From Clostridium sp. Marseille-P299 (GTDB taxonomy: Bacteria; Bacillota; Clostridia; Lachnospirales; Lachnospiraceae), in NCBI RefSeq assembly GCF_900078195.1, contig NZ_FJVE01000007.1:434001-498000 (forward strand): DNA of 64,000 nucleotides, in the 5' to 3' direction. The position numbers were made by a program, and so were the translations under genes. The notes under the pieces are model-generated. The model was not told the DNA's origin. It did no database searches and was given only the letters and a program-made list of their open reading frames with translations. Of this stretch, positions 33,862 to 44,161 are shown piece by piece (position 1 is the first letter of the stretch; each line of letters begins with the position of its first letter).

Positions 33862-35268
33862 ATGGTTTTTAGCAGTATAACTTTTTTGTTCTATTTTCTA
33901 CCAGCATTAATCATAATATACTATCTAGCTCCAAATAAATTAAAAAATTTGGTAATGATAATTGCTAGTTTTGTTTTCTATGCTTGGGGTGAAATACGGT
34001 TTATACCAATAATGTTATTTCTATCGATAGAAGACTTTGTATGTGCAAAGTTAATGGAAAAGCATCGTGACAATAAAAAACGTCGTCGTATCTATATGTT
34101 AATATCCGTATGTAGCAATTTAGGTGTATTAATATTTTTTAAATATACGAACTTTTTACTGGATAACTTATTTGGATTGTTTGGAATGAATTCACCATTT
34201 GTAGAGATAATCCTTCCAATCGGAGTATCTTTTAACTCTTTCCAGTCCATTTCTTATGCGATTGATGTGTATAGAGGAACAACAAAGTGTGAAAAAAAAT
34301 ATTACAATTACCTTGCTTATACTACATTGTTTCCTCAGATTATAGCGGGGCCTATCGTTCGATATGTGACAGTAGAAAATGACTTAGATGATCATATGCT
34401 TACTCAGGATAGTTTTTCCATGGGGATGCGTCGTTTTATCATAGGTCTTGGGAAAAAAGTATTAATCGCCAATAATGTAGGGTTATTATGGAGTCAAATA
34501 TCAAGTGGAGCAGCGGGAGATCCTTCTGTACTCTTATATTGGGTTGGTATTTTAGCATATACGTTTCAAATATATTTTGATTTTTCCGGTTATTCTGATA
34601 TGGCTATTGGTCTCGCTAGGATATTTGGGCTTAGTTTCGATGAAAACTTCAACTACCCATATATATCAAAAAGTATTACGGAATTCTGGCGTCGTTGGCA
34701 TATAACACTTGGTTCATGGTTTCGTGATTATGTATACATTCCCCTTGGTGGTAATCGATGCTCGAAGTTAAAACATCTTAGAAATTTACTTATTGTATGG
34801 GCTTTGACAGGATTTTGGCACGGTGCATCGTGGAATTTTATCTTTTGGGGATTATATTTTGCGATTATATTAATTGCGGAAAAGTATTTCTTATTAAAGA
34901 TACTTGATAAAATTCCATCATTCTTTCGCCATGTATATACGATTTTACTTGTTATGATTAGTTGGGCTATTTTTTATTTTGAGAACCTTAGTGAACTTAA
35001 GAATTATCTATTAGGAATGTTTGGTTTAAGCGGTGTTCCAATCATCAATAATGAAGGCATATATTATCTGTTAAGCTATGGGGTTATTTTTGTCCTTGCG
35101 GCATATTTTTCAACACCACATTTGAAAAAAGTGATTAACTTTACAGAGAAAACAACTAAGAAATATGTTTTTATTTGTACCACTTTCGTATATGTTTTTG
35201 TGTTTATAGGATGTGTTGCTTATCTTGTTGACAGTACCTATAATCCATTTTTGTATTTTAGATTCTAA
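33862..35268 (+). CDS. MBOAT-family O-acyltransferase (AlgI/DltB-like)
   Basis: The 468-residue protein has about ten membrane segments and the MBOAT signature WRRWHITLGSWFRDYVYIPLGG (about 273-294), with the active-site histidine in GFWHGASWN near 324. AlgI-type proteins pass acetyl groups across the membrane for modification of surface polysaccharides. The DHHW-type SGNH gene follows after 11 bp, the normal partner for final transfer. It is the only complete MBOAT/DHHW pair in the window. Confidence 0.9.
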   Translation: MVFSSITFLFYFLPALIIIYYLAPNKLKNLVMIIASFVFYAWGEIRFIPIMLFLSIEDFVCAKLMEKHRDNKKRRRIYMLISVCSNLGVLIFFKYTNFLLDNLFGLFGMNSPFVEIILPIGVSFNSFQSISYAIDVYRGTTKCEKKYYNYLAYTTLFPQIIAGPIVRYVTVENDLDDHMLTQDSFSMGMRRFIIGLGKKVLIANNVGLLWSQISSGAAGDPSVLLYWVGILAYTFQIYFDFSGYSDMAIGLARIFGLSFDENFNYPYISKSITEFWRRWHITLGSWFRDYVYIPLGGNRCSKLKHLRNLLIVWALTGFWHGASWNFIFWGLYFAIILIAEKYFLLKILDKIPSFFRHVYTILLVMISWAIFYFENLSELKNYLLGMFGLSGVPIINNEGIYYLLSYGVIFVLAAYFSTPHLKKVINFTEKTTKKYVFICTTFVYVFVFIGCVAYLVDSTYNPFLYFRF

Positions 35269-35279
35269 GGAGGTTACAT

Positions 35280-36419
35280 ATGAAACTTACATTTAATAAA
35301 ATATTTTTCTATATTTTTGCCTTATTGTGGTCAGTACTTATCATATGTAATCTCGCAACTCCAGAGAAAAGATTTTCTGAAAATGAAAATAGATTTTTAG
35401 CAGAGTTTCCGAAATACTCGAATGAAAAGTTACTGAATGGTGAATTTATGAATAGGCTCGATGAATATATCAACGATCAGTTCGTTTTTAGAGATCATTG
35501 GATTAGTATAAAAACCATGGCGGAGAGAGCTATGCTTAAGACTGATATTAATTCTGTATATTTTGCAAAAGATGGTTATTTGATTGAAAAACATGATAAG
35601 AGTGATGTATCAGAAGAGCAAGCGGAGAAAAATAAGGAACGCTTAATAGAATTTGTTAAAAAATATGTAGAGAAACTTGGGGAGGACCATGTAAATGTTA
35701 TGTTGGTGCCTACAGCGTCGGAGATATTAAAAGATAAATTACCGCCTTTTGCGACTGGATATGATCAAGATGCTTACATTAATGAAGTGATAGAAGCCTT
35801 ACCAGAAGGCACATTTATTGATATAAGGAATAATTTTAATCAACATAAAGATGAGTATATTTATTATCGTACGGATCATCACTGGACTGCACTTGGTGCA
35901 TTTTATGCATATGAGCAGTGGGCAACGGAGGCAGGATTTACTCCACTTAGTCAAGAACAATTTAACATCATCTTAGGGTCTGACCAGTTTTATGGTACCT
36001 TGCATTCAAAAGTCAATGTTAATGTAAAACCAGATGAGATCTACTTATACAAAATAAAAAAAGATATGAATTATCAGTTACTTTATAATTTAACGGATCA
36101 AACGGATACTTTATATGATCTAAGCAAATTAGAGGGAAAAGATAAATATTCTGTATATATGGGTGGAAATAATGCATTGGTAGATATTAAAACGAATAAT
36201 AAGAATGGAAGAAGGCTTTTGGTAATTAAAGATTCCTATGCCCATTCCTTTGTCCCTTTTGCAGTAAACCATTATGAAGAGACCTTTATGATAGATTTTC
36301 GTTATTTTAACGTAGGAGTAGAACAGTTTGCAGAAGAGAATAAGATTACAGATGTACTAATACTATATAATACAATGAATTTTGTTCAAGATAAGAATTC
36401 AATAAAATTTCTAAAATAA
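35280..36419 (+). CDS. DHHW-family SGNH-like O-acetyltransferase (AlgX/AlgJ-like)
   Basis: The 379-residue protein has an N-terminal membrane anchor (about 8-26) and an outward-facing SGNH-like domain with YYRTDHHWTALGAF near 197-210 and LVIKDSYAHSF near 318. The Asp-His and serine motifs match the AlgJ/AlgX group, which acetylates exopolysaccharide with acetate delivered by the MBOAT partner. GGAGG lies at the usual distance. A broken relative is present at 61695-62081. Confidence 0.88.
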   Translation: MKLTFNKIFFYIFALLWSVLIICNLATPEKRFSENENRFLAEFPKYSNEKLLNGEFMNRLDEYINDQFVFRDHWISIKTMAERAMLKTDINSVYFAKDGYLIEKHDKSDVSEEQAEKNKERLIEFVKKYVEKLGEDHVNVMLVPTASEILKDKLPPFATGYDQDAYINEVIEALPEGTFIDIRNNFNQHKDEYIYYRTDHHWTALGAFYAYEQWATEAGFTPLSQEQFNIILGSDQFYGTLHSKVNVNVKPDEIYLYKIKKDMNYQLLYNLTDQTDTLYDLSKLEGKDKYSVYMGGNNALVDIKTNNKNGRRLLVIKDSYAHSFVPFAVNHYEETFMIDFRYFNVGVEQFAEENKITDVLILYNTMNFVQDKNSIKFLK

Positions 36420-36452
36420 ATAGTGGTTTTGTTGTATCACTTAACTAATTTG

Positions 36453-36500
36453 AAAGACTTACACTGAGTTAATACCCAAGGTAAGTCTTTAATTATACCT
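36453..36500 (+). terminator. terminator of the MBOAT-DHHW operon
   Basis: AAAGACTTAC pairs with GTAAGTCTTT (36481-36490). The T-rich tail begins a few bases later. Confidence 0.65.
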
Positions 36501-36643
36501 TTTTTGATTGTTTTTCTTTATAAAGCAATGTATTATTATTTACAGATACTGGTGTACTATAAAGATTAGAATAATTATTGGTGATCGGCAGCAAAATATT
36601 AAGCTAATGAATAATAAATTAAGAAAGTTAAGTGGTGAATAAG

Positions 36644-37609
36644 ATGTATCGAACGATTAATTTGGTGAATTACGATTCAGAACTTGAGCGTTTTGCAGAT
36701 AAAGAAGATTTAATCCAATTTTATTCTAAGTATGGGATAGATGGGATTGAATTACAAAAAGTACAGGAATTACAGGAAAAATATCTACATCAGGATATGA
36801 TTATCGGAATACATCTTCCCTTTTTCAGTACATGGGTGGATTTTTACAAAGGTGACATGGAAAAGGTATTAAAAGAATATGGAACCATGGAAGTAGTAGA
36901 GCAAATCTATGGTGGTACAGATAAATCTGCAATGATAAAAGTATACCAAGAACAATTGGAGTTTGCACATCGTATTGGAGCTAAATATGTAGTATTTCAT
37001 GTTTGTGATGTATCGATTGAGGAATCATTTACTGGTAAGTTCTTGCATTCAGACGAAGAAGTTATTGATGTCTCCTGTAAGCTTATAAATGAATTGCTTA
37101 ATGGAAAGGACTATCATTTTGATTTCTTAATGGAAAATCTATGGTGGCCAGGACTTCGTTTAACAAATCCAGCCATAACAAAAAGATTAATGGACGGAGT
37201 TAATTATAAGAAAAAAGGAATTATGCTCGATACAGGTCACCTTATGCATACGAATGAAGGATTAAAGACATTAAAAGAAGCTCTAGAATATATAAAAACA
37301 GTTGTTAATGAACTGGGCCCGTTAAAAGAATATATTAAGGGAATGCATCTACATCAATCTTTGACTGGAGAAAGAGCGAAAAGTATGAGAGATAGTAAAA
37401 TCGAACTCAAACAAGACTATTGGGAACGTATGTGCCAGGTTTACGAATATATCTTTCAACTGGATGAACATAAACCTTTTATCTGTGAAGGAATAAGAGA
37501 GTTTATAGAAGAGATGAATCCACAATATCTCACGTATGAATTGATTACTCGTAATAGAGAGGAACACGAAGCATATTTAAAGCAAATAAGATCGATTCAT
37601 GATTTATAA
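36644..37609 (+). CDS. TIM-barrel sugar phosphate isomerase/epimerase-like protein
   Basis: The 321-residue protein fits the xylose-isomerase-like/AP endonuclease 2 TIM-barrel family: FHVCDVS near 125, MENLWWPG near 165, LDTGHLMH near 195 and GMHLHQS near 233 give the expected strand-end metal ligands (Glu, Asp, His). A GTG at 36632 is in frame, but ATG 36644 has a better-placed GGTGA. The specific substrate is unknown. Confidence 0.78.
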   Translation: MYRTINLVNYDSELERFADKEDLIQFYSKYGIDGIELQKVQELQEKYLHQDMIIGIHLPFFSTWVDFYKGDMEKVLKEYGTMEVVEQIYGGTDKSAMIKVYQEQLEFAHRIGAKYVVFHVCDVSIEESFTGKFLHSDEEVIDVSCKLINELLNGKDYHFDFLMENLWWPGLRLTNPAITKRLMDGVNYKKKGIMLDTGHLMHTNEGLKTLKEALEYIKTVVNELGPLKEYIKGMHLHQSLTGERAKSMRDSKIELKQDYWERMCQVYEYIFQLDEHKPFICEGIREFIEEMNPQYLTYELITRNREEHEAYLKQIRSIHDL

Positions 37610-37792
37610 GGACAGCAAGAAGATATGTCGCAGAAGTAAACTTATTCATATAATCAGATTGATATGGTGAGTAATATATTCAAAGGCTTTAAGATATATA
37701 TAATTTATATAGAACTATATAGAACGATATAAATTTATACGTGATGATGAAGGTAGCTGACTAAAAATATTATTTTATCTTAGGGGAAAAGT

Positions 37793-38569
37793 ATGGGGGA
37801 AAAGATGAAAAAGACGATTGCTATTATTACAGGGGCATCTGGTGGGATAGGTTCAGAATTTGTGAAAGAAATGATGAAAGAGAATCTGGATGAAATATGG
37901 GTGATTGCAAGAAATAACGCAAAACTTCAAGTACTAAAAGATAAGTTTGGAGAAAAAATCGTTTCGATATCTATGGATCTAACGAATATTTCAGAGATAA
38001 AGGAGCTAGAAGAACGTTTACGTATAAATAAACCTATGATAAAGTTTTTGGTGAATAATGCAGGGGTTGCGAGAATGGCGTCTTATAAAGAGCTTCATCT
38101 GGATGAAATACAAAGTACCATTATGCTTAATTGTGGAGCAATGGCCTCTATGTCTGCAATATGCATTCCTTATATGGAAAAAGGAAGTGTAATTTTTAAT
38201 GTAGCATCTGCTTCAGCGTTTCAACCCTTGCCTTATCTAAATTTATATGCTTCGACAAAAGCATTTGAAAGAAATTATTCTAGGGCATTAAATGTAGAAC
38301 TAAAACCAACGGGAATTTTATCAATTGCAGTATGTCCAAGTTGGGTGGATACGGAATTATTGATGAAAGAGATAAATGGTAAGAAAATTAAATTTGATGG
38401 TATTGTTAGTGCAGAACAAGTAGTTAAGCTAGCTATAAAGGATGCAAAAGCAGGAAAAGATATCTCTGTTTGTTCAGCATATGTAAAATGGTTGCATGTA
38501 CTAGTGAAATTAACTCCACAAAAAATAACGATGAAGATATGGATGCGAAAGATAGGTAAATATCTATAA
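37793..38569 (+). CDS. short-chain dehydrogenase/reductase (SDR)
   Basis: The 258-residue Rossmann protein has TGASGGIG near residue 14 for cofactor binding, NNAGVA near 86, a serine in FNVASASAF near 139 and the catalytic YASTK near 153. The C terminus is long and basic. It resembles the DltE/acyl-ACP-reductase-like 'classical' SDRs. Two ATGs (37793, 37805) each have G-rich sites. The substrate is not evident. Confidence 0.88.
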   Translation: MGEKMKKTIAIITGASGGIGSEFVKEMMKENLDEIWVIARNNAKLQVLKDKFGEKIVSISMDLTNISEIKELEERLRINKPMIKFLVNNAGVARMASYKELHLDEIQSTIMLNCGAMASMSAICIPYMEKGSVIFNVASASAFQPLPYLNLYASTKAFERNYSRALNVELKPTGILSIAVCPSWVDTELLMKEINGKKIKFDGIVSAEQVVKLAIKDAKAGKDISVCSAYVKWLHVLVKLTPQKITMKIWMRKIGKYL

Positions 38570-38695
38570 ATAGAGAATTTTATAAGTGAAATAGATACAA
38601 GAGTTAATTTATTAAAACCTAATGTATACATAGGAACGAAGGAAGTAATCCAGTATTATAGGATGAAACAAGATTAGTTGGAGGTACAAAAGAGA

Positions 38696-39340
38696 ATGAA
38701 AGTACTTATTACAGGATTTGATCCATTTGGAGGAGAAAAATTAAATCCAGCGTTTGAAGCTGTGAAGAAGCTTCCAGATACGGTTGCAGGTGCAGAAGTA
38801 ATTAAATTAGAAATACCAACCGTTTTCACAAAAAGTGGTGAAGCTGTAGAAAAGGCAATGAAAGAACACAAGCCTGATGTTGTAATTTGTGTTGGACAAG
38901 CGGGAGGAAGAAGTTCCATTACAATTGAAAAGGTTGCTATCAACCTTGCAGAAGCAAGAATTAAAGATAACGAAGGAAACCAGCCAATAGATGCAGTATT
39001 ACATGAAGATGGAGAAAATGCTTACTTTACAACCCTTCCTTGCAAGGCTGTTGTTCGAGAGTTACGAGAAAATAAGATTCCAGCACATATATCTTATACT
39101 GCAGGTACATTTGTATGTAACGATGTCATGTATCATGTGCTTTATTTAATTCATAAGAAATATCAAAATGTTCGGGGAGGATTTATTCACGTTCCATATG
39201 CTCTTGAACAAGTACTTGATAAACCTCAAGGCACTAGTGCAATGTCCCTTGAAACAATTTCAAAAGGCCTTGAATTAGCAATTAAAGCAACTATTGAAAA
39301 AGATAAAGATATTTCACTTATAGATGGAACTATTATGTAA
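38696..39340 (+). CDS. pcp: pyrrolidone-carboxylate peptidase (pyroglutamyl peptidase I)
   Basis: The 214-residue protein begins [19 protein letters not shown] and has the Cys-His-Glu triad at E78 (TIEKVAIN), C141 (TAGTFVCND) and H165 (GGFIHVPY). It removes N-terminal pyroglutamate from peptides in the cytoplasm. A TTG at 38678 is in frame, but ATG 38696 with GGAGG eleven bases upstream gives the canonical N terminus. Confidence 0.95.
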   Translation: MKVLITGFDPFGGEKLNPAFEAVKKLPDTVAGAEVIKLEIPTVFTKSGEAVEKAMKEHKPDVVICVGQAGGRSSITIEKVAINLAEARIKDNEGNQPIDAVLHEDGENAYFTTLPCKAVVRELRENKIPAHISYTAGTFVCNDVMYHVLYLIHKKYQNVRGGFIHVPYALEQVLDKPQGTSAMSLETISKGLELAIKATIEKDKDISLIDGTIM

Positions 39341-39478
39341 TAAATAAGATATGGTTGACTTGCTTTGATTCAATGATTCAGTAATATATGAAAATATTGA
39401 GAAGAAAGCTTTCGTATAAATATAGCGAATCGTATCATTAGTAATGGAATCGTTCGTTAAAATAAAATATTTAGATTT

Positions 39479-39525
39479 CAAATAGGATATATTTCATTTT
39501 AAATGATGAAATATATCCTATTTTA
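39479..39525. terminator. long perfect hairpin, likely bidirectional terminator
   Basis: AATAGGATATATTTCAT (39481-39497) and ATGAAATATATCCTATT (39506-39522) are perfect complements over 17 bases, flanked by A and T runs. Confidence 0.8.
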
Positions 39526-39560
39526 TGATTGGAATAAAAGTATAAATCTTTGTCCTGTCA

Positions 39561-39737
39561 TTAAAAAACCTCCCCTATGGATGCACATAACGCATTAAGG
39601 GAGTTAGTTACTTCGTGATAGATCAGCGCAAGAATGTGCTTTGTACAAACTTTGTTATCATTAAGAAATTCACTATATTTAATAATTTCACCAAGGTTAT
39701 TAGTACTGGCATTAATAACGTTGTAGAGTAAATTCGC
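39561..39737 (-). pseudogene. possible remnant of a small gene
   Basis: The minus strand is open for 58 codons (including NNLGEIIKYSEFLNDNKVC and NSLNALCASIGEVF) between two stops, but has no plausible start codon or ribosome site. Composition looks coding. No family was recognised. Confidence 0.3.
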
Positions 39738-39836
39738 TTATACAGTGAGTGGCATCGTCATCTGCGTTATTGTTTTTAATCCGTATATTAGTTACACTAA
39801 AGTTCATAGATACGAATTCCAGGGAGGTAAATGAAA

Positions 39837-40874
39837 ATGGAGTTAGGGACGAAAATTAAAAATTTACGAATGAAAAAAGGAGTTACACAAGAGTGTGTAG
39901 CAAAACGCCTTGGTGTTACTTATCAAACTGTGTCAAAATGGGAAAATAATATTACTTTGCCAGATATACAATTACTACCTGAGATATCCGTCTATTTTGG
40001 AATAACCATTGATGAGCTATTTGAGTTGACAAGAGAAGACCGTCTTACAAGGATTGATTCTATGCTTGAGGATGAGAGAGTATTAACAGATGTTCAATTT
40101 GATGAAACCTTATCCTTTTTAAAATCAGAGTTAGATAAGAATCGCAAGGATGGAAAGATTTATACCTATCTTGCAAAGCTCTATCTTCATCGATCTAAAA
40201 GTGCTGGAAATATGGCAGCAGAGTATGCAAAGTTAGCGCTACAATTCAATCCAGAAAGCGAGGAGTTAGATTGCCATCAGGTATTTATGCATACGGGAAA
40301 TAGCGTCATTTATGATTGGAATGCATCCAATCATCATAAGATCATTACCTATTATTATCAGCTAATTCATAAGAACCCAAGAAATTGGCATCTGTATTTA
40401 TTCTTATTAGATAATTTGATTGCGGATTTTAGAATTCAAGAGGCAAAAGAGGTATTGAAAAAGTATGAGCAGCTACAAGGAAAGCCAGAATATAAAGTTA
40501 TGATTTATAATCTATACCTATTAATAGCGGAGGGGAAAGAAGAGGAAGCGCAAAATAGCATTGAGCAAATAATTTTAAATTTTGGGCAGAATGCGAAGAT
40601 GTGGTTTGATTTAGCTGACTTTATGGCAAAAAGGTGCAGATATGATGAAGCGATAGAATATTATGAAAAGTCTTTTAAGTTGTGGGAAAAGCCTAGATAT
40701 GTTGATTCATTAGAGGCGATTGCTCACATCTATGAAATACAAGGTATGTATTCAGAAGCTATGTTGACATGGAAACGGATTATAGAAGTAATAAAGGAGG
40801 AGTTTGATATTCAGTCTGGTGAAATATTAGAGGCTGTACAAAGAGAGTATCATCGCTTAAGTACGATGCAATAA
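39837..40874 (+). CDS. XRE-family transcriptional regulator with TPR-like C-terminal domain
   Basis: The 345-residue protein has an N-terminal HTH (LGTKIKNLRMKKGVTQECVAKRLGVTYQTVSKWE, about 1-60) and a helical-repeat region (about 90-340) with TPR-like segments such as RYDEAIEYYEKSFKLWEKP. The ATG at 39831 is only three bases from GGGAGG and ATG 39837 is nine away, so the latter is preferred. TPR-type regulators of this build often respond to peptides or protein partners. The APH-like gene follows after 36 bp and may be co-transcribed. Confidence 0.85.
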   Translation: MELGTKIKNLRMKKGVTQECVAKRLGVTYQTVSKWENNITLPDIQLLPEISVYFGITIDELFELTREDRLTRIDSMLEDERVLTDVQFDETLSFLKSELDKNRKDGKIYTYLAKLYLHRSKSAGNMAAEYAKLALQFNPESEELDCHQVFMHTGNSVIYDWNASNHHKIITYYYQLIHKNPRNWHLYLFLLDNLIADFRIQEAKEVLKKYEQLQGKPEYKVMIYNLYLLIAEGKEEEAQNSIEQIILNFGQNAKMWFDLADFMAKRCRYDEAIEYYEKSFKLWEKPRYVDSLEAIAHIYEIQGMYSEAMLTWKRIIEVIKEEFDIQSGEILEAVQREYHRLSTMQ

Positions 40875-40910
40875 TCTAAGAAAAACATTGGATCAATAAG
40901 GAGAATTAGT

Positions 40911-41855
40911 ATGAGTGGCGTATTTCTTGTAGAAGTAGCAAAGATAGATCAAAAGGAGAAAGTAGTATCAATTCTAAATGAGCTTGGATATGAACATTGC
41001 CAAGAGTATAAAATTGAGCAGTTCCATGATAATGGAGAAGGAGAAGAATGTGTTTATCAGGTATTTCTCATAAGTATTGGAAAAGAACAGTACATTCTAA
41101 AAAAATCCAGTAATGAAGAAAAGGATATCTATACGAAGTTTTTAGAAAATCATGCATTTGCAGTTCCACATTTTATAAATAGTTGTAGGGATAAAGATGG
41201 AGAAGAATGGATATTAATTGAGTATGTAAAGGGAAAAGATTTAAGAGAATTTAATCAAGAAATAGCAGTAGCAGCTGCAGAAAGTATAATAGATATTCAT
41301 AATTATTATTGGAAAGAAAATGAGATTGAGGAAGAACGCTTTAAAAAATATTGGAAAAGAATAAACAAAAGAGCAGAATGCTTGAAGAAGGAATTGGATT
41401 TAAAAAGAGCGTATGATGTATTCCTAGAGAGGCAGCTTACCTGTCCTCGGACCCTATGCAACGGAGATTTCTTGCAATACAACGCAATTTATAAAGATAA
41501 GAGAGTTATTGTGATAGATTGGGCATTTGGTGGTATCATGCCGTATTCTTTAGATATTTCAAGAATCCTTGTACATGGAAATGAACATCGTTATCCATTT
41601 CCATTTTATATGATAGATGAGTATAGAAAGTTATTTGTGAAAACTTATTACAATCACCTAAAGGATAAGATGGAATATAAGAGCTTTATTTGGGATATTG
41701 TATTGTCTGGGCTGAATGAATGCATTGAATTTATTGAAAGTGAGTTAAATGATCTAACGATGGAAAGAGATAAGGGATTTGATTTTTACTACAATACAGC
41801 TAAAAATATTGCTTCAATTATTAATAGAGGATATGAGAAGTTTAATATGATTTAA
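40911..41855 (+). CDS. aminoglycoside phosphotransferase-like kinase
   Basis: The 314-residue protein has a kinase-like fold: a lysine in QYILKKSS near residue 63, LIEYVKGKDL near 102, the catalytic loop CNGDFLQYN near 182 (NGD in place of the common HGD) and VIDWAFGG near 200 with the metal-binding aspartate. It belongs to the APH/choline-kinase superfamily; the substrate could be an antibiotic or a small metabolite. It lies just behind the XRE-TPR regulator gene. Confidence 0.75.
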   Translation: MSGVFLVEVAKIDQKEKVVSILNELGYEHCQEYKIEQFHDNGEGEECVYQVFLISIGKEQYILKKSSNEEKDIYTKFLENHAFAVPHFINSCRDKDGEEWILIEYVKGKDLREFNQEIAVAAAESIIDIHNYYWKENEIEEERFKKYWKRINKRAECLKKELDLKRAYDVFLERQLTCPRTLCNGDFLQYNAIYKDKRVIVIDWAFGGIMPYSLDISRILVHGNEHRYPFPFYMIDEYRKLFVKTYYNHLKDKMEYKSFIWDIVLSGLNECIEFIESELNDLTMERDKGFDFYYNTAKNIASIINRGYEKFNMI

Positions 41856-42082
41856 TAATGAGTTGTATTTCTGCAAAAATGGACTTTACATATTTTTTAT
41901 TCTACATTAGATTTATTTCTTATGCCAAGCATCCTTTTTCACGTCGATAATATTTATCAAGTTGATAATGTATGGATTGTCTTTCAAAATATCATATAGT
42001 ATAATATATCCGTTTTACAAAAGACTTTGTATACACAAGGAAAGTTTTAAAAGGAGGTATATTAGCTAAATACATATATAAT

Positions 42083-44161
42083 ATGTATTTTCTGAATCAG
42101 ATTATGCAAAAGAGAAAGATGAAATTTATCGGTTTAGTAGCATTACTAATAGTATTTTACAGCATGTCATTAACAGATGCTTATGCAGCTACTACTACCA
42201 ACAAAGTCGTAACAAATCAAAGTGTTAGTACGAAGAAAAAAAAGGTGAAAGTTAAGAATAAAACCTTGGCTTTAAGAAGTGGTGCTGGTATAAAGTATCA
42301 GGCAATTACTAAAGTAAAAAAAGGTACAACTTTAACTGTGTTAGGTAATGCAAATAGTGTTTGGGTTAAAGTAGAATACAAAGGTAAAGTTGGATATGTT
42401 TACAATAAGGATTCAAAGTACCTCAAAGAAGTTTCTACCATAACTGCTGAGGATACAGCAATAAAAAACGTGATCAAAGAAATAGATAATATCAGCGGTA
42501 CGATAACGCTAAGTAATAAAGAGCAAATTATAAAGGCGAGAGAAGCTTATAACAAATTAAGTAGTTCCGCTAAAAAGAAAGTTACTAACATATCTAAATT
42601 AGTAAAAGCTGAAGAGGAAATTGCTTATTTAGAGGGAAACAATGAAAAAGTGGAAGTAGAAAATTCTTCTAACAATGGAGAAATTAATAATCCAGTAGTG
42701 GAAAGTCCTTCTTATAATGGAGGAACTAATAATTCGGTAGTAGGAAATCCATCTAACAATGGAGGAACTAATAATTCAGCAGTAGGAAATCCATCTAACA
42801 ATGGAGGAACTAATAATACGGTAGTGGGGAATCCTTCCAACAATGGAGAAACTAATAATTCAGTGGTAGAAAGTCCTTCTAACGATGGAGGAACTAATAA
42901 TTCAGTGGTAGAAAATCCTTCTAATGATGGTGAAAATAATAGTACGGAAATAGAGAATCCTTCTATGGATGCTATCAATGAAAAAGCAAAAGAACTATCA
43001 AATAAGATAAGTAAACTAAATAAGGAGATAAGTCTTTCTGATCAAGCTTATATTGAAAGCGTGCGTAAGGAATATTCTGATTCTGACGCGGCTGTAAAAA
43101 AACTTGTAACAAACATTGCAATCTTAGAAAAAGCGGAAAGCAGTCTTCAAGTTTTATTAAATGAACAAAATCTAGCACAAATTATTGTAGCAAGAATCGA
43201 TGGATTAGATAGAGAGATTACGTTAGAGGATGCTACAGTAATTGAAGGAATTAGAAGTGATTACGAGAATTTGCCATTGCGAAGCAAAGCTCTTGTCTAT
43301 AATATTGAGGTATTAAAAGAAGCAGAGGCAAAGTTATTAAATCTTCAGAATGAATATGAGGAAGCAAAGAAGGCAGCAGAATCATATTTAAATGAACTTG
43401 ATAAGCTTCCTGAAGTGAGTCAAGTGAAACTAAGCGATAAAGAAGCTGTTGTTTCTGTTAGAAATCAATACGAGCAATTAAATGGACTTGCAAAAGATAT
43501 GGTAAGTCAGGAAAAGAATCAAAAGCTTATTGATTTAGAAGCGGTTATAAACGCACTTGAGATAAAAGAGCAAGATATAGCAAATGCTGCATATGTGGAA
43601 GAACTAATTCAAAAATTAGACAAAACAATTTATTATCAAGATTATAGTTTAATAAGAGAAGCTAGAAACGAATACAATCGCTTAAGTACATATGCCAAAT
43701 CATTGGTGGGAAATCTAGATATACTTGAAAATGCAGAAATGGAACATGCTGAAGTGTTAGGAAGAATCGCTAATGTAATTAATCGAATAAATGAAATTCC
43801 AGAGGAATTAACCTTAGATGATAAATCCGTCGTAGTTTCTGCGAGAGAAGCTTATGAGCTGTTATCAATGGATGAAAAACAAGCAATCATGAAATGGGAA
43901 TTAAGTATATTAATTTTCTCGGAAGAAAAGATCCAACGATTAGAAACTACAGCACAACATGAAGTGTTAAGTAACTTTTCCAATCAGGTAAAATCTTTAC
44001 CAAGTAAGGAGAATATATTAATCAAAGATAAAGAACGTATTATGGAACTTAAGAATCAATACTATCTTATCGATGAAAATTTAAGATTTGCAGTCGGTGA
44101 AGAGTTTAATATTTTATGTGAATTAGAAGCACAGATTAATTTGCTTGAATCACAACAATAA
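42083..44161 (+). CDS. secreted SH3-domain protein with Asn-rich repeats and helical domains
   Basis: The 692-residue protein has a signal peptide (hydrophobic core about 14-32, cleavage near DAYA-A) and a bacterial SH3 domain (about 55-113: LALRSGAGIKYQ, VWVKVEYKGKVGYV), which usually binds peptidoglycan. Seven 14-residue Asn/Gly/Ser repeats (about 193-290) form a linker, followed by four or five related helical modules of about 75 residues with the pattern I-LSD-x-V-xAR-xYExL. The GGAGG at about 42053 is far from ATG 42083, and in-frame ATGs at 42104 and 42119 are alternatives. No catalytic domain is visible, so a structural cell-wall role is likely. Confidence 0.8.
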   Translation: MYFLNQIMQKRKMKFIGLVALLIVFYSMSLTDAYAATTTNKVVTNQSVSTKKKKVKVKNKTLALRSGAGIKYQAITKVKKGTTLTVLGNANSVWVKVEYKGKVGYVYNKDSKYLKEVSTITAEDTAIKNVIKEIDNISGTITLSNKEQIIKAREAYNKLSSSAKKKVTNISKLVKAEEEIAYLEGNNEKVEVENSSNNGEINNPVVESPSYNGGTNNSVVGNPSNNGGTNNSAVGNPSNNGGTNNTVVGNPSNNGETNNSVVESPSNDGGTNNSVVENPSNDGENNSTEIENPSMDAINEKAKELSNKISKLNKEISLSDQAYIESVRKEYSDSDAAVKKLVTNIAILEKAESSLQVLLNEQNLAQIIVARIDGLDREITLEDATVIEGIRSDYENLPLRSKALVYNIEVLKEAEAKLLNLQNEYEEAKKAAESYLNELDKLPEVSQVKLSDKEAVVSVRNQYEQLNGLAKDMVSQEKNQKLIDLEAVINALEIKEQDIANAAYVEELIQKLDKTIYYQDYSLIREARNEYNRLSTYAKSLVGNLDILENAEMEHAEVLGRIANVINRINEIPEELTLDDKSVVVSAREAYELLSMDEKQAIMKWELSILIFSEEKIQRLETTAQHEVLSNFSNQVKSLPSKENILIKDKERIMELKNQYYLIDENLRFAVGEEFNILCELEAQINLLESQQ
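42659..42952 (+). repeat. 42-bp coding tandem repeat, seven units
   Basis: Each unit encodes 14 residues of the form (G/E)NPSNNGGTNNSVV. Units 3-5 are nearly identical. The repeat forms the linker of the SH3 protein, and copy number is likely to vary between strains. Confidence 0.9.

Larger units (their letters stand above)
39341..39836. other. 496-bp intergenic region with a terminator and a possible coding remnant
   Basis: It contains the hairpin at 39479-39525, the minus-strand open remnant at 39561-39737 and the leader of the XRE regulator gene. No intact gene is seen. Confidence 0.6.

Noticed and set aside
42659..42952. Regular 42-bp repeats considered as a CRISPR array
   Set aside because: The units are contiguous without unique spacers and encode an in-frame 14-residue repeat of a secreted protein. 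No cas genes are present in the window.
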